Source of the DNA: Paenibacillus sp.
GTDB taxonomy: Bacteria; Bacillota; Bacilli; Paenibacillales; YIM-B00363
Direction: 5' to 3'
Length of the DNA stretch: 64,000 bases
NCBI RefSeq assembly: GCF_035645195.1
Contig: NZ_DASQNA010000039.1
Span: 287,062-351,061 of the forward strand
Made by a program: the position numbers and the translations under genes. The first letter of the stretch is position 1, and every line of letters begins with the position of its first letter. The notes beneath the pieces are model-generated. The model searched no databases, was not told the origin of the DNA, and saw only the letters and a list, made by a program, of their open reading frames with translations. Shown one piece after another: positions 33,401 through 39,487 of the stretch.

Positions 33401-34053
33401 TCGCCATCCGCGGCGCGGGCAATTTGCTCGGCGGCGAGCAGCACGGCTTTATCGCGTCCGTCGGCTTCGACCTGTACTCGCAGATGCTCGCCGAGGAAAT
33501 CGAACAGCGCAAGCTGGAGCTGGACGGAGAGGCGGGCGAAGCGGTCGAGCGCGCGCCGAAGCCGGTGACGACGCAAATCGAGTTGACGCTGGATGCGTAT
33601 TTGCCGGGCGAGTATATTTACGACAGCGCGCAAAAGATCGAGGTGTACAAGAAGGTGGCGGCGATCCGTTCGTTCGCCGAAGAGAACGAGCTCGCCGACG
33701 AGCTGACCGACCGGTTCGGCGATATGCCGCTGCCGGTGCAGACGCTGCTCGCGGTGGCCCGCCTCAAGGTGTACGGCGCGGAATACGGCATCGAGTCGAT
33801 CGCGGCCAAAGGCGACGACCTCGTGCTGACGTTCCAGCCGGAGCAGAACGAGCGCATCGACGGCCAGAAGCTGTTCGATCTCAGCAACCGATTCGAGCGG
33901 AAGGTGAAGCTCGTCCCGGGCAAGCAGATCGTCATCCATATGAACCGAAAAGGCCTGCCGATGGAGGATGCGCTCCACGAGCTGGAGAAATTTCTTGGAG
34001 CGTACCGAGAAGTTTTGAAGGACAACGTACAACGCTCTACAAACGTTGTATAA
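30493..34053 (+). CDS. mfd: Transcription-repair coupling factor
   Basis: Mfd removes RNA polymerase stalled at lesions and recruits UvrA. 1186 residues, the normal size. A UvrB-like N-terminal part (SGMKEQLVSGLTGSARSVF) is followed by the polymerase-interacting CarD-like domain near residue 500 (KVGDYVVHVNHGIGKYVGI). The translocase has Walker A GDVGYGKTEVA, DEEQ box IIDEEQRFGV, and helicase motif VI in QLRGRVGRSNRIAYAY. AAAGAGGTGG lies 13 bases upstream of ATG 30493, slightly far; an ATG at 30482 is closed by a stop after four codons. Confidence 0.98.
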   Translation: MRRLLEALAADPDLVSVTKGIQSGMKEQLVSGLTGSARSVFIAALQAELQRPIVVMTHNMFSAQKLIEDLEECVPPGELLTYPANESIATEAAVSSPELVSQRIETMYRLANGFRGVLVVPFAGVRRLLVPKETFRDASVTAAVGDTMPIDALLERLAELGYERVERVEGRGEMSVRGGIVDVFPSAVAETKAAAGDFAIRIEWFDDEIDSIRLFDPVDQRSKEKLDRVTLLPCRELFAEPRRFAAAAHAAEELLEQQLQKTTDRTVKDKLRDEIGSDLVKLREGAQFTGIYKYVALLYPERQTLLDYLPKDALLVVDEPNRLLETTKQLERDEAEWTTHLLQEGKTIPSFALSKSYESLFFHKPFQTVYLSLFLRQIPNTQPQNIVNVICRAMQQFHGQMNVLKAEVERWSKSKTTVMMLAGSKDRMDRMKRVLADYGIDEQTMIEGNLQSGFELPSVHLVVITEGEMFSAKQRKVRKVERKIENAERIKSYTELKVGDYVVHVNHGIGKYVGIGTIEIDGVHKDYLHILYAGGDKLSVPIEQIDMVQKYIGAEEGKEPKIYKLGGGDWTKAKSKARSAVKDIADELIKLYAARQATPGHAFGKDTPYQQEFEAMFPYDETSDQLRAIDEIKKDMERPRPMDRLLCGDVGYGKTEVAIRAAFKAAMDGKQVAVLVPTTILAQQHYETFRERFGGFPFNIGVLSRFRSKKEQNETIKGIAAGTVDVVIGTHRLLSQDVKFKELGLLIIDEEQRFGVTHKEKLKRLRLNVDVLTLTATPIPRTLHMSMLGVRDLSVIETPPENRFPVQTYVVEYSGALVRDAIERELARGGQVYYLYNRVQGIQQMADSIHALVPEARVVAAHGQMSEQELEKTILDFLDGEYDVLVSTSIIETGVDIPNVNTLIVHDADKMGLSQLYQLRGRVGRSNRIAYAYFTYQRDKVLNEVAEKRLQAIKEFTELGSGFKIAMRDLAIRGAGNLLGGEQHGFIASVGFDLYSQMLAEEIEQRKLELDGEAGEAVERAPKPVTTQIELTLDAYLPGEYIYDSAQKIEVYKKVAAIRSFAEENELADELTDRFGDMPLPVQTLLAVARLKVYGAEYGIESIAAKGDDLVLTFQPEQNERIDGQKLFDLSNRFERKVKLVPGKQIVIHMNRKGLPMEDALHELEKFLGAYREVLKDNVQRSTNVV

Positions 34054-34058
34054 TATGG

Positions 34059-34087
34059 CAGGATGTTCTTATGAACATCCTGTTTTG
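34059..34087 (+). terminator. Intrinsic terminator of mfd
   Basis: CAGGATGTTC (34059-34068) pairs perfectly with GAACATCCTG (34073-34082) over TTAT, followed by TTTT. Confidence 0.88.
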
Positions 34088-34168
34088 CTTTCAATTCACT
34101 GGCAAACCTAATGACAATCGGGGCCGGTCCCTTTACCATCCGGTTGGACGGATTGTCTAAGATCTGGT

Positions 34169-34198
34169 GCATAAGTGAATCGTTAGCGACAAATACTA
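34169..34198 (+). promoter_or_regulatory. Sigma-G-type promoter of spoVT
   Basis: GCATA (34169-34173) fits GHATR; after 18 bases AATACTA (34192-34198) matches six of seven positions of CATNHTA. spoVT is a sigma-G gene in B. subtilis. Confidence 0.6.
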
Positions 34199-34287
34199 TT
34201 GTCGAATATAACTCAAGGCCATCACCCCCTCGAATCCGCTGGGTAGACTTCAATGCAATTAAACTTCAAGAAAGCGAGGGCATACAC

Positions 34288-34830
34288 ATGAAAGCAACAG
34301 GCATCGTGCGAAGAATCGACGATCTCGGCAGGGTTGTCATCCCGAAAGAAATTCGTCGAACGCTGCGCATCCGCGAAGGTGATCCGCTGGAGATTTTCGT
34401 CGATCGCGACGGAGAGGTTATATTGAAAAAGTATTCCCCGATCGGGGAGCTGGGCGACTTCGCGAAGGAGTACGCCGAGTCCCTCAGCGAAAGCACGGGG
34501 CATATCACGATGATCTCGGACCGCGATACGGTCATCGCCGTGTCCGGGGCGCCGAAGAAAGAATACATGGATAAGCAGATCGGCTCCATCGTCGAACAAT
34601 GCATGGAGAGCCGGAAGACGTCGACGGAAACGACGACCGGCGAATACGAAATCTGTAAAGACATGAGCGAAACGTATACATCGTTCGTTTGCTCCCCGAT
34701 CGTCGCGGGCGGCGATCCGATCGGCTCGGTCATCCTGCTGTCGAAGCAGGAGGGCGCGAAGATGAGCCAGATGGAAGTGAAAATGGCCGAAACGGCGGCC
34801 GGCTTCCTGGCGAAACAAATGGAACAGTAA
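34288..34830 (+). CDS. spoVT: Stage V sporulation transcription regulator SpoVT
   Basis: Forespore regulator that modulates sigma-G genes. 180 residues: an AbrB-like N-terminal DNA-binding domain (MKATGIVRRIDDLGRVVIPK, EIRRTLRIREGDPLEIFV) and a C-terminal GAF domain (about 55-178, with VSGAPKKEYMDKQIGSIVEQ). ATG at 34288 follows GCGAGGG. The N-terminal domain closely resembles that of AbrB in the same window, as expected for paralogues. It has a sigma-G-like promoter and its own terminator. Confidence 0.97.
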   Translation: MKATGIVRRIDDLGRVVIPKEIRRTLRIREGDPLEIFVDRDGEVILKKYSPIGELGDFAKEYAESLSESTGHITMISDRDTVIAVSGAPKKEYMDKQIGSIVEQCMESRKTSTETTTGEYEICKDMSETYTSFVCSPIVAGGDPIGSVILLSKQEGAKMSQMEVKMAETAAGFLAKQMEQ

Positions 34831-34840
34831 CATCCAATCG

Positions 34841-34892
34841 AAGGCTCTAGCGGCACGCGCGCATCGCTCGCGCGAACTGCGGGAGCCTTTTT
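34841..34892 (+). terminator. Intrinsic terminator of spoVT
   Basis: AAGGCTC (34841-34847) pairs with GAGCCTT (34883-34889); an inner CGCGCG/CGCGCG stem completes the structure and TTTTT ends it. Confidence 0.8.
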
Positions 34893-34997
34893 CAATGGCG
34901 CGGCGCTTCGCGCTTCGCGCCCGCTTTGAATGTGCGCGCAAGAAACGGTATGCTAGAAGGACAATAGACGGACGACAAGCGGAGGGAGACAAGCCAT

Positions 34998-36479
34998 ATG
35001 ACGGGACGCATAACGGTGGCGGGGCTCGGCCCCGGCGGGCCGGACGGGCTGACGCTGGGCGCGTGGGAAGCGGTGCGCGCGGCCGAGAGGCTGCTGCTGC
35101 GCACGGAGAAGCACCCGGTGGTCGCTTGGCTGCGCGAGCAGGGCATTCGATTTGAAACGTACGACAACGTATACGAAGAGCACGGCCAATTCGCGGACGT
35201 GTACGCGGCGATCGCGGACGACCTCGTGCGCCGCGCCTCTAGCGGGGACGAGCTCGTCTACGCCGTCCCCGGGCATCCGTCGGTCGCGGAGACGACCGTC
35301 GCGCTGCTCCGGCGCCGCTGCCCCGAGGCGGGCGTCGAGCTGCGCATCCTCGGCGGAGAGAGCTTCCTCGACCGGGCGTTCGTCGCGCTCGGCTTCGACC
35401 CGGCGGACGGCTTCCAGCTCGCGGACGGGACCGATTTCCATCCGGCGCGGCTTAATCCGCACAATCATATCCTCATCACGCAGGTGTACGACGGCTTCGT
35501 CGCCTCGGACGTGAAGCTCGGTCTGATGGAGCGGTACCCCGACGATTACGAAGTGGTCGTCGGCCATGCGCTCGGCGTCGACGGGGAAGAGCGCATCGAG
35601 CGCGTACCGCTGTACGAGCTCGACCGCGACCGCGGCTTCGGCAATTTGTCGCTCGTGTACGTGCCGCCGACGGAGCGGGACGACGTCCATTACCGGACGT
35701 TCGAGCGGCTCCACGCGATCATCGCGAAGCTGCGCAGCCCGGAGGGCTGTCCTTGGGATCGGGAGCAAACCCACAAATCGCTGCGCAAATATTTCATCGA
35801 AGAGACGTTCGAGGCGATCGAGACGATCGATAACGATGACATGGACGCGCTGCGCGACGAGCTCGGCGACGTGCTGCTGCAAATTATGCTCCATGCGCAA
35901 ATCGAGGAGGAAGCCGGCACGTTCACCGTGTACGACGTCATCGCGGGGCTGGCCGAGAAAATGGTCCGCCGCCATCCGCACGTCTTCGGCGACGCGAAGG
36001 TCGGGGGCGTCGACGACGTGCTGTCGACGTGGCAGGACGTGAAGGCCGAGGAGCGCAAGGCGAAGGGGGAGGAGCCTCCGGCATCGCTGCTCGACGGCGT
36101 CCCGTCCGGTCTGCCGTCGATGCAGCGGGCGGTCGCGCTGCAGAAGAAGGCGGCGAAGGTCGGATTCGACTGGAGCGCGGCAGCCGAAATCATCGGCAAA
36201 ATCGCGGAGGAGCTGCGCGAGTTCGAAGAGGCGCTGGCGCTGCCCGAGGCGGAGCGGGGGGAACGGACACTCGACGAAATGGGCGATCTGCTGTTCGCCG
36301 TCGTCAACCTGGCCCGGTTCCTGAAGATCGATCCGGACGAGGCGCTCTCGGCTACCAATCGAAAATTTATTCATAGATTTCAATATATCGAGGAGCAGCT
36401 ACGTTTAAGAGGCAAATCCTTTGACCAAACTGATATCGTAGAGATGGAACGTTATTGGCAGGATGCCAAAAGGAGCTGA
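34998..36479 (+). CDS. yabN: Bifunctional tetrapyrrole methylase-domain/MazG nucleoside triphosphate pyrophosphohydrolase (YabN)
   Basis: A two-domain protein of 493 residues. Residues 1-220 are a tetrapyrrole/corrin methylase-like domain (MTGRITVAGLGPGGPDGLTLG, VYAVPGHPSVAE). From about 225 two MazG modules follow: EGCPWDREQTHKSLRKYFIEE with EAIETIDNDDMDALRDELGD, and a second helical repeat near 390-450. MazG hydrolyses house-cleaning dNTPs/NTPs. AGGGAGAC precedes the ATG. The stop is 141 bases before the HU gene. B. subtilis yabM, expected upstream, is missing. Confidence 0.94.
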   Translation: MTGRITVAGLGPGGPDGLTLGAWEAVRAAERLLLRTEKHPVVAWLREQGIRFETYDNVYEEHGQFADVYAAIADDLVRRASSGDELVYAVPGHPSVAETTVALLRRRCPEAGVELRILGGESFLDRAFVALGFDPADGFQLADGTDFHPARLNPHNHILITQVYDGFVASDVKLGLMERYPDDYEVVVGHALGVDGEERIERVPLYELDRDRGFGNLSLVYVPPTERDDVHYRTFERLHAIIAKLRSPEGCPWDREQTHKSLRKYFIEETFEAIETIDNDDMDALRDELGDVLLQIMLHAQIEEEAGTFTVYDVIAGLAEKMVRRHPHVFGDAKVGGVDDVLSTWQDVKAEERKAKGEEPPASLLDGVPSGLPSMQRAVALQKKAAKVGFDWSAAAEIIGKIAEELREFEEALALPEAERGERTLDEMGDLLFAVVNLARFLKIDPDEALSATNRKFIHRFQYIEEQLRLRGKSFDQTDIVEMERYWQDAKRS

Positions 36480-36620
36480 GCCGCTTTCCCGCGCGTGAAT
36501 ATTTTGCGAATTCGCTGAAAATGTTCGGTCGCAAAGCAGGATTTTCTTAGCATCCGAGAGAATACATACAAAGTTATTGCTATATTTTTCACGTTGGATC
36601 GATTAGGAGGAATCGTAAGC

Positions 36621-36893
36621 ATGAACAAACAGGATCTGATCAACAGCATTTCCGAGAAAAGCGGCTTGACGAAAAAAGACGTCGAAGCTGTATTGAACAC
36701 TTTCCTTGGCGAAGTAACCGAAGCGTTGTCCTCCGGCGAGAAGGTTCAATTGATCGGCTTCGGCACGTTCGAAACGCGCAAGCGTTCCGCTCGCGTAGGC
36801 CGCAACCCGCAAACCGGCGCGACGCTCCCGATCCCGGAGTCGAAGGTTCCGGCGTTCAAAGCGGGCAACAAGCTCAAAGAAGCCGTGAAGTAA
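36621..36893 (+). CDS. hup: DNA-binding protein HU
   Basis: Nucleoid-associated histone-like protein. 90 residues, standard length: MNKQDLINSISEKSGLTKKD, the beta-arm region GTFETRKRSARVGRNPQTGA, and PAFKAGNKLKEAVK. TAGGAGG is ten bases upstream of the ATG; an in-frame ATG at 36594 lies before that site and is rejected. In B. subtilis the HU gene hbs is elsewhere on the chromosome, so its place between yabN and rqcP is lineage-specific. Only one base separates its stop from the rqcP ATG. Confidence 0.97.
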   Translation: MNKQDLINSISEKSGLTKKDVEAVLNTFLGEVTEALSSGEKVQLIGFGTFETRKRSARVGRNPQTGATLPIPESKVPAFKAGNKLKEAVK

Positions 36894-36894
36894 G

Positions 36895-37167
36895 ATGCGC
36901 CTCGACAAATTCCTGAAGGTTTCCCGGCTCATCAAGCGTCGTACCGTCGCGAAGGACGTGTCCGACCAAGGGCGAGTCTGGATCAACGGGAAAGAGGCGA
37001 AGCCGAGCAGCACCGTGAAGCCCGGCGACGAGGTGACCGTACGATTCGGTTCGAAGAGCGTCACGGTTCGCATCGAGCGGCTCGCCGAGACGACGCGCAA
37101 GGATGAAGCGGCCGGCATGTATACCGTAATCAAAGAAGAATCGCACGCGAGCGAGGGGCTGTTCTAA
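36895..37167 (+). CDS. rqcP: Ribosome quality-control factor RqcP (S4 domain, YabO)
   Basis: RqcP, an Hsp15-like S4-domain protein, acts with RqcH in C-terminal poly-alanine tailing on obstructed 50S subunits. 90 residues. The S4 domain reads MRLDKFLKVSRLIKRRTVAK, VSDQGRVWINGKEAKPSSTVKPGD. The ATG directly follows the HU stop with no good ribosome-binding site, so translation is probably coupled. It is closed by a strong terminator. Confidence 0.94.
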   Translation: MRLDKFLKVSRLIKRRTVAKDVSDQGRVWINGKEAKPSSTVKPGDEVTVRFGSKSVTVRIERLAETTRKDEAAGMYTVIKEESHASEGLF

Positions 37168-37187
37168 CTCGCTTTCCCGCCTGCGCG

Positions 37188-37236
37188 AAGCCGTCCCCGT
37201 TCGGAGAATCGTTTCCGACCGGGGACGGCTTTTTTT
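37188..37236 (+). terminator. Intrinsic terminator of hup-rqcP
   Basis: AAGCCGTCCCCG (37188-37199) pairs with CGGGGACGGCTT (37220-37231), with inner TCGGA/TCCGA pairing, followed by TTTTTTT. Confidence 0.93.
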
Positions 37237-37313
37237 GCCGTTGGCCCGCGGCGGCTTGTTCTAAAACGCCCCCTTCCCCCATAAGGTAAGGATATAAGGG
37301 AGGGGTACATGCC

Positions 37314-37595
37314 ATGGTGGAGCATGGGAAGAATAAACGTCAAGAGGTCCGACTGCTGAATCGCCGTCTCTTGGAAGTGACGGGCGTGCTGAACGTCGAC
37401 AGCTTCGACAGCGAAGAATTTATGCTGGAAACCGAGCTGGGGTATTTGAACGTTAAGGGGCAAAATTTACATATCAAAAACTTGAACCTCGAGCAGGGTC
37501 TCGTTTCCATCGAAGGCACCGTCAACGCCTTCGCGTATTTGGACGGCGCGGGTCCGGACAAAACGAAAGGCTTTCTCGGGAAGCTGTTCAAGTGA
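37314..37595 (+). CDS. yabP: Spore protein YabP
   Basis: YabP is a mother-cell protein needed for normal cortex/spore formation in B. subtilis; its mechanism is unknown. 93 residues, with QEVRLLNRRLLEVTGVLNVD, ETELGYLNVKGQNLHIKNLN and VSIEGTVNAFAYLD typical of the YabP/YqfC family. ATG at 37314 follows AAGGGAGGGG by about nine bases. Its stop overlaps the yabQ start. No convincing sigma-E promoter could be read. Confidence 0.92.
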   Translation: MVEHGKNKRQEVRLLNRRLLEVTGVLNVDSFDSEEFMLETELGYLNVKGQNLHIKNLNLEQGLVSIEGTVNAFAYLDGAGPDKTKGFLGKLFK

Positions 37596-38191
37596 CGCTC
37601 AGCGTTCAATTTTTGACGATGGCCGCCATGGTGCTCAGCGGGGCGGCGCTCGGGCTGTTGTACGACGGATACCGGGTGCTGTCCGGCGAACTCCGGTTCC
37701 CGCGCTGGATGCTTCCGCCGCTGGACATCCTGTACTGGGCCGTCGCCACGGCCGCGGTGTTCCGCGTCTTGTACCTCAGCAACGGAGGCGAGGTGCGCAT
37801 TTACGTATTCCTCGCGCTCCTGCTCGGCATCTCGATGTATTTCGCCCTGCTCAGCGGTTTTTTTGTACAAGCGATCCAAAGGGCGATCGAGCTCGTCCGC
37901 AGACTGATCCGGTTTTCGATTTGGCTGTTCGATGTTCTGGTCGTGCGTCCGGTCATCGGCCTGTACCGTTTGTGTATCGCCGTTTTAGGATTTTTAGCGG
38001 CCTTGTCTATTTTCCTTGGAAAACTTGTGATACAATTGCTCTATCCTCTGTGGAAAATCGCGGTCTGGCTGGTAAGGCCGCTGGTTGTTCGATTGTACAA
38101 GCTGGTGCGCGGAGATCGCTGGCTCGCTCCCGCGGCCCGGCGCGCCGCAGAGGGATGGCGGATCATCCGCCGATGGACGACACGCAAGTAG
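37592..38191 (+). CDS. yabQ: Spore cortex biosynthesis membrane protein YabQ
   Basis: Polytopic membrane protein of the outer forespore membrane required for cortex formation. 199 residues. GTG start at 37592 overlaps the yabP stop by four bases. Hydrophobic segments lie near residues 5-25, 46-60, 68-92, and then two long hydrophobic stretches near 105-160 (FSIWLFDVLVVRPVIGLY and AVLGFLAALSIFLGKLVIQL). The family core is GLLYDGYRVLSGELR in the N-terminal third. The basic C-terminus ends WTTRK. Confidence 0.92.
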   Translation: MTLSVQFLTMAAMVLSGAALGLLYDGYRVLSGELRFPRWMLPPLDILYWAVATAAVFRVLYLSNGGEVRIYVFLALLLGISMYFALLSGFFVQAIQRAIELVRRLIRFSIWLFDVLVVRPVIGLYRLCIAVLGFLAALSIFLGKLVIQLLYPLWKIAVWLVRPLVVRLYKLVRGDRWLAPAARRAAEGWRIIRRWTTRK

Positions 38192-38207
38192 CAGGGGGTT
38201 GACGGCA

Positions 38208-38537
38208 ATGGCAGCGGGGACGGCAGCGGGTTCCGGATCGAAACAACCGAACATCACGAAGGGCGCCCGCAGAAGGCGGCGCTTGTTCCTAACGCTCGTC
38301 GGCGGTTTTACGTTATGGGCCGTCGTGGCGATGTGGGACCAGACGTTCGCCATGAACGAGAAGCGAGCGGAGCTGAGGGCGCTCCAGCAGCGGCTCGATC
38401 AGGTGAAGGCCGAGAACGAGGCGTACCAAGCGGAAGTCACCCGTCTTCAAGATCCTGAATATATTGAGCAGAAAGTACGCAAAGATTTCGGCATGTCTCG
38501 CCCGGGCGACAAAGTGTTCGCACCGCCGGCGGAATAA
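38208..38537 (+). CDS. divIC: Cell division protein DivIC (FtsB-like)
   Basis: Bitopic divisome protein that partners FtsL and DivIB. 109 residues. A basic cytoplasmic tail (KGARRRRR) precedes one membrane span (FLTLVGGFTLWAVVAMW, about 28-46), then an extracytoplasmic coiled coil (NEKRAELRALQQRLDQVKAE) and the conserved EYIEQKVRKDFGMSRPGDKV. ATG at 38208 follows AGGGGGTTGACGGC. It starts 17 bases after yabQ. Conserved in the same place in Bacillales. Confidence 0.93.
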   Translation: MAAGTAAGSGSKQPNITKGARRRRRLFLTLVGGFTLWAVVAMWDQTFAMNEKRAELRALQQRLDQVKAENEAYQAEVTRLQDPEYIEQKVRKDFGMSRPGDKVFAPPAE

Positions 38538-38619
38538 TGTCCATTGCCGAAAGTTTGCGGATTCTGTATAATTCAGCTAATCCATTTATGCGATCATCGA
38601 GGGAGGAACAGGTTCTTTT

Positions 38620-39114
38620 ATGTCAACCATTGAAGTTGGCGCTAAGCTGGAAGGGAAAGTAACGGGAATTACCCATTTCGGCGCTTTCGTCGAACTGCCC
38701 GGAGGCGTAACCGGTCTGGTGCACATTTCGGAAATCGCCGACAGCTACGTCAAGGACGTCAAAGATCACTTAAAGCTGGAAGACGTAGTCACGGTGAAAG
38801 TGATCAATGTGGACAAAGACGGGAAAATCGGGCTTTCGATCAAGAAAGCCGTCGATAAGCCTCCGGAGGCGCCGCGGCCGAGCTTCCACCGCGAAGGTCC
38901 GCGCGAAGGCGGCGGATACGGCGGCGGCGGCAGAGGCGGCTTCGGCGGCGGCCGGGGCGGCGATCGCCGGCAAGGCGGAGGATTCTCGGGCGGCGGACGC
39001 ATGACTTTCGAGGACAAAATGTCCCGTTTCTTGAAGGACAGCGAAGAACGGATTTCCTCCCTTAAAAAGAATACGGAAGGCAAGCGCGGAGGGCGCGGCG
39101 CGAAACGCGTCTGA
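38620..39114 (+). CDS. yabR: S1 RNA-binding domain protein YabR with RGG-like tail
   Basis: Residues 1-75 are an S1 OB-fold (VGAKLEGKVTGITHFGAFVE, GLVHISEIADSYVKDVKDHL), as in polynucleotide phosphorylase and S1. From about 90 to 128 it changes to a Gly/Arg-rich RGG-like stretch, then a charged C-terminal segment (DKMSRFLKDSEERISSLKKN) conserved in this family. 164 residues, longer than the roughly 130 of B. subtilis. AGGGAGGAACAGG precedes the ATG. Role unproven; RNA binding or ribosome association is likely. Confidence 0.9.
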   Translation: MSTIEVGAKLEGKVTGITHFGAFVELPGGVTGLVHISEIADSYVKDVKDHLKLEDVVTVKVINVDKDGKIGLSIKKAVDKPPEAPRPSFHREGPREGGGYGGGGRGGFGGGRGGDRRQGGGFSGGGRMTFEDKMSRFLKDSEERISSLKKNTEGKRGGRGAKRV

Positions 39115-39141
39115 CCCGGATAGCGCAGCCTTACGAAGACG

Positions 39142-39174
39142 AACCGCGAGGCCGATCAGGCCTCGCGGTTTTTT
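39142..39174 (+). terminator. Intrinsic terminator of yabR
   Basis: AACCGCGAGGCC (39142-39153) pairs perfectly with GGCCTCGCGGTT (39159-39170) over GATCA, followed by TTTT. Confidence 0.93.
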
Positions 39175-39250
39175 GCGTTTCCGAAAAATATACCTTTATT
39201 TTTCTTGAACATTTCGCGCGTACCCGCGCTTCTGACGGCATGCCGTTCGG

Positions 39251-39433
39251 TTCGACATCATCTTACGACAGCGCGGCGATACGAATCGACGGCAACCGGG
39301 GATCGCCTTCCGAGGCGATCCTGCCGAATCGCCCGCTTGCCAAGGCTCCGCGCGATCCGCCGGATTTGTCGGAAAAAAAATGAACCCTACCAACGCATTG
39401 TGACAAACTTTTTAATAGAGTTGTTCCTATAAT
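39251..39433 (+). promoter_or_regulatory. spoIIE control region with candidate Spo0A boxes and long-spacer promoter
   Basis: The 373 bases between yabR and spoIIE hold no gene. TTCGACA (39251-39257) and TACGACA (39264-39270) are reverse-oriented 0A-box matches 13 bp apart. Nearer the gene, GTGACA (39400-39405) and TATAAT (39428-39433) are separated by 22 bases, the abnormal spacing known for Spo0A-activated sigma-A promoters. TGACAAA (39401-39407) over the -35 is a 6/7 0A-box. Confidence 0.55.
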
Positions 39434-39487
39434 GAAACCACTCATTTCTCCTGCGGAAGGAAATACGAATTAGGGGTGGCTTCGAAC

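Noticed and set aside
30961..34032. Minus-strand open frame of 1023 codons opposite mfd
   Set aside because: Same mechanism in GC-rich DNA. The protein is Leu/Arg/Asp/Val-rich with no domain, and mfd covers the whole interval.
37258..37287. Sigma-E promoter of yabP
   Set aside because: CATAAGGT is a partial -10, but no -35 resembling KMATATT lies at the right distance.
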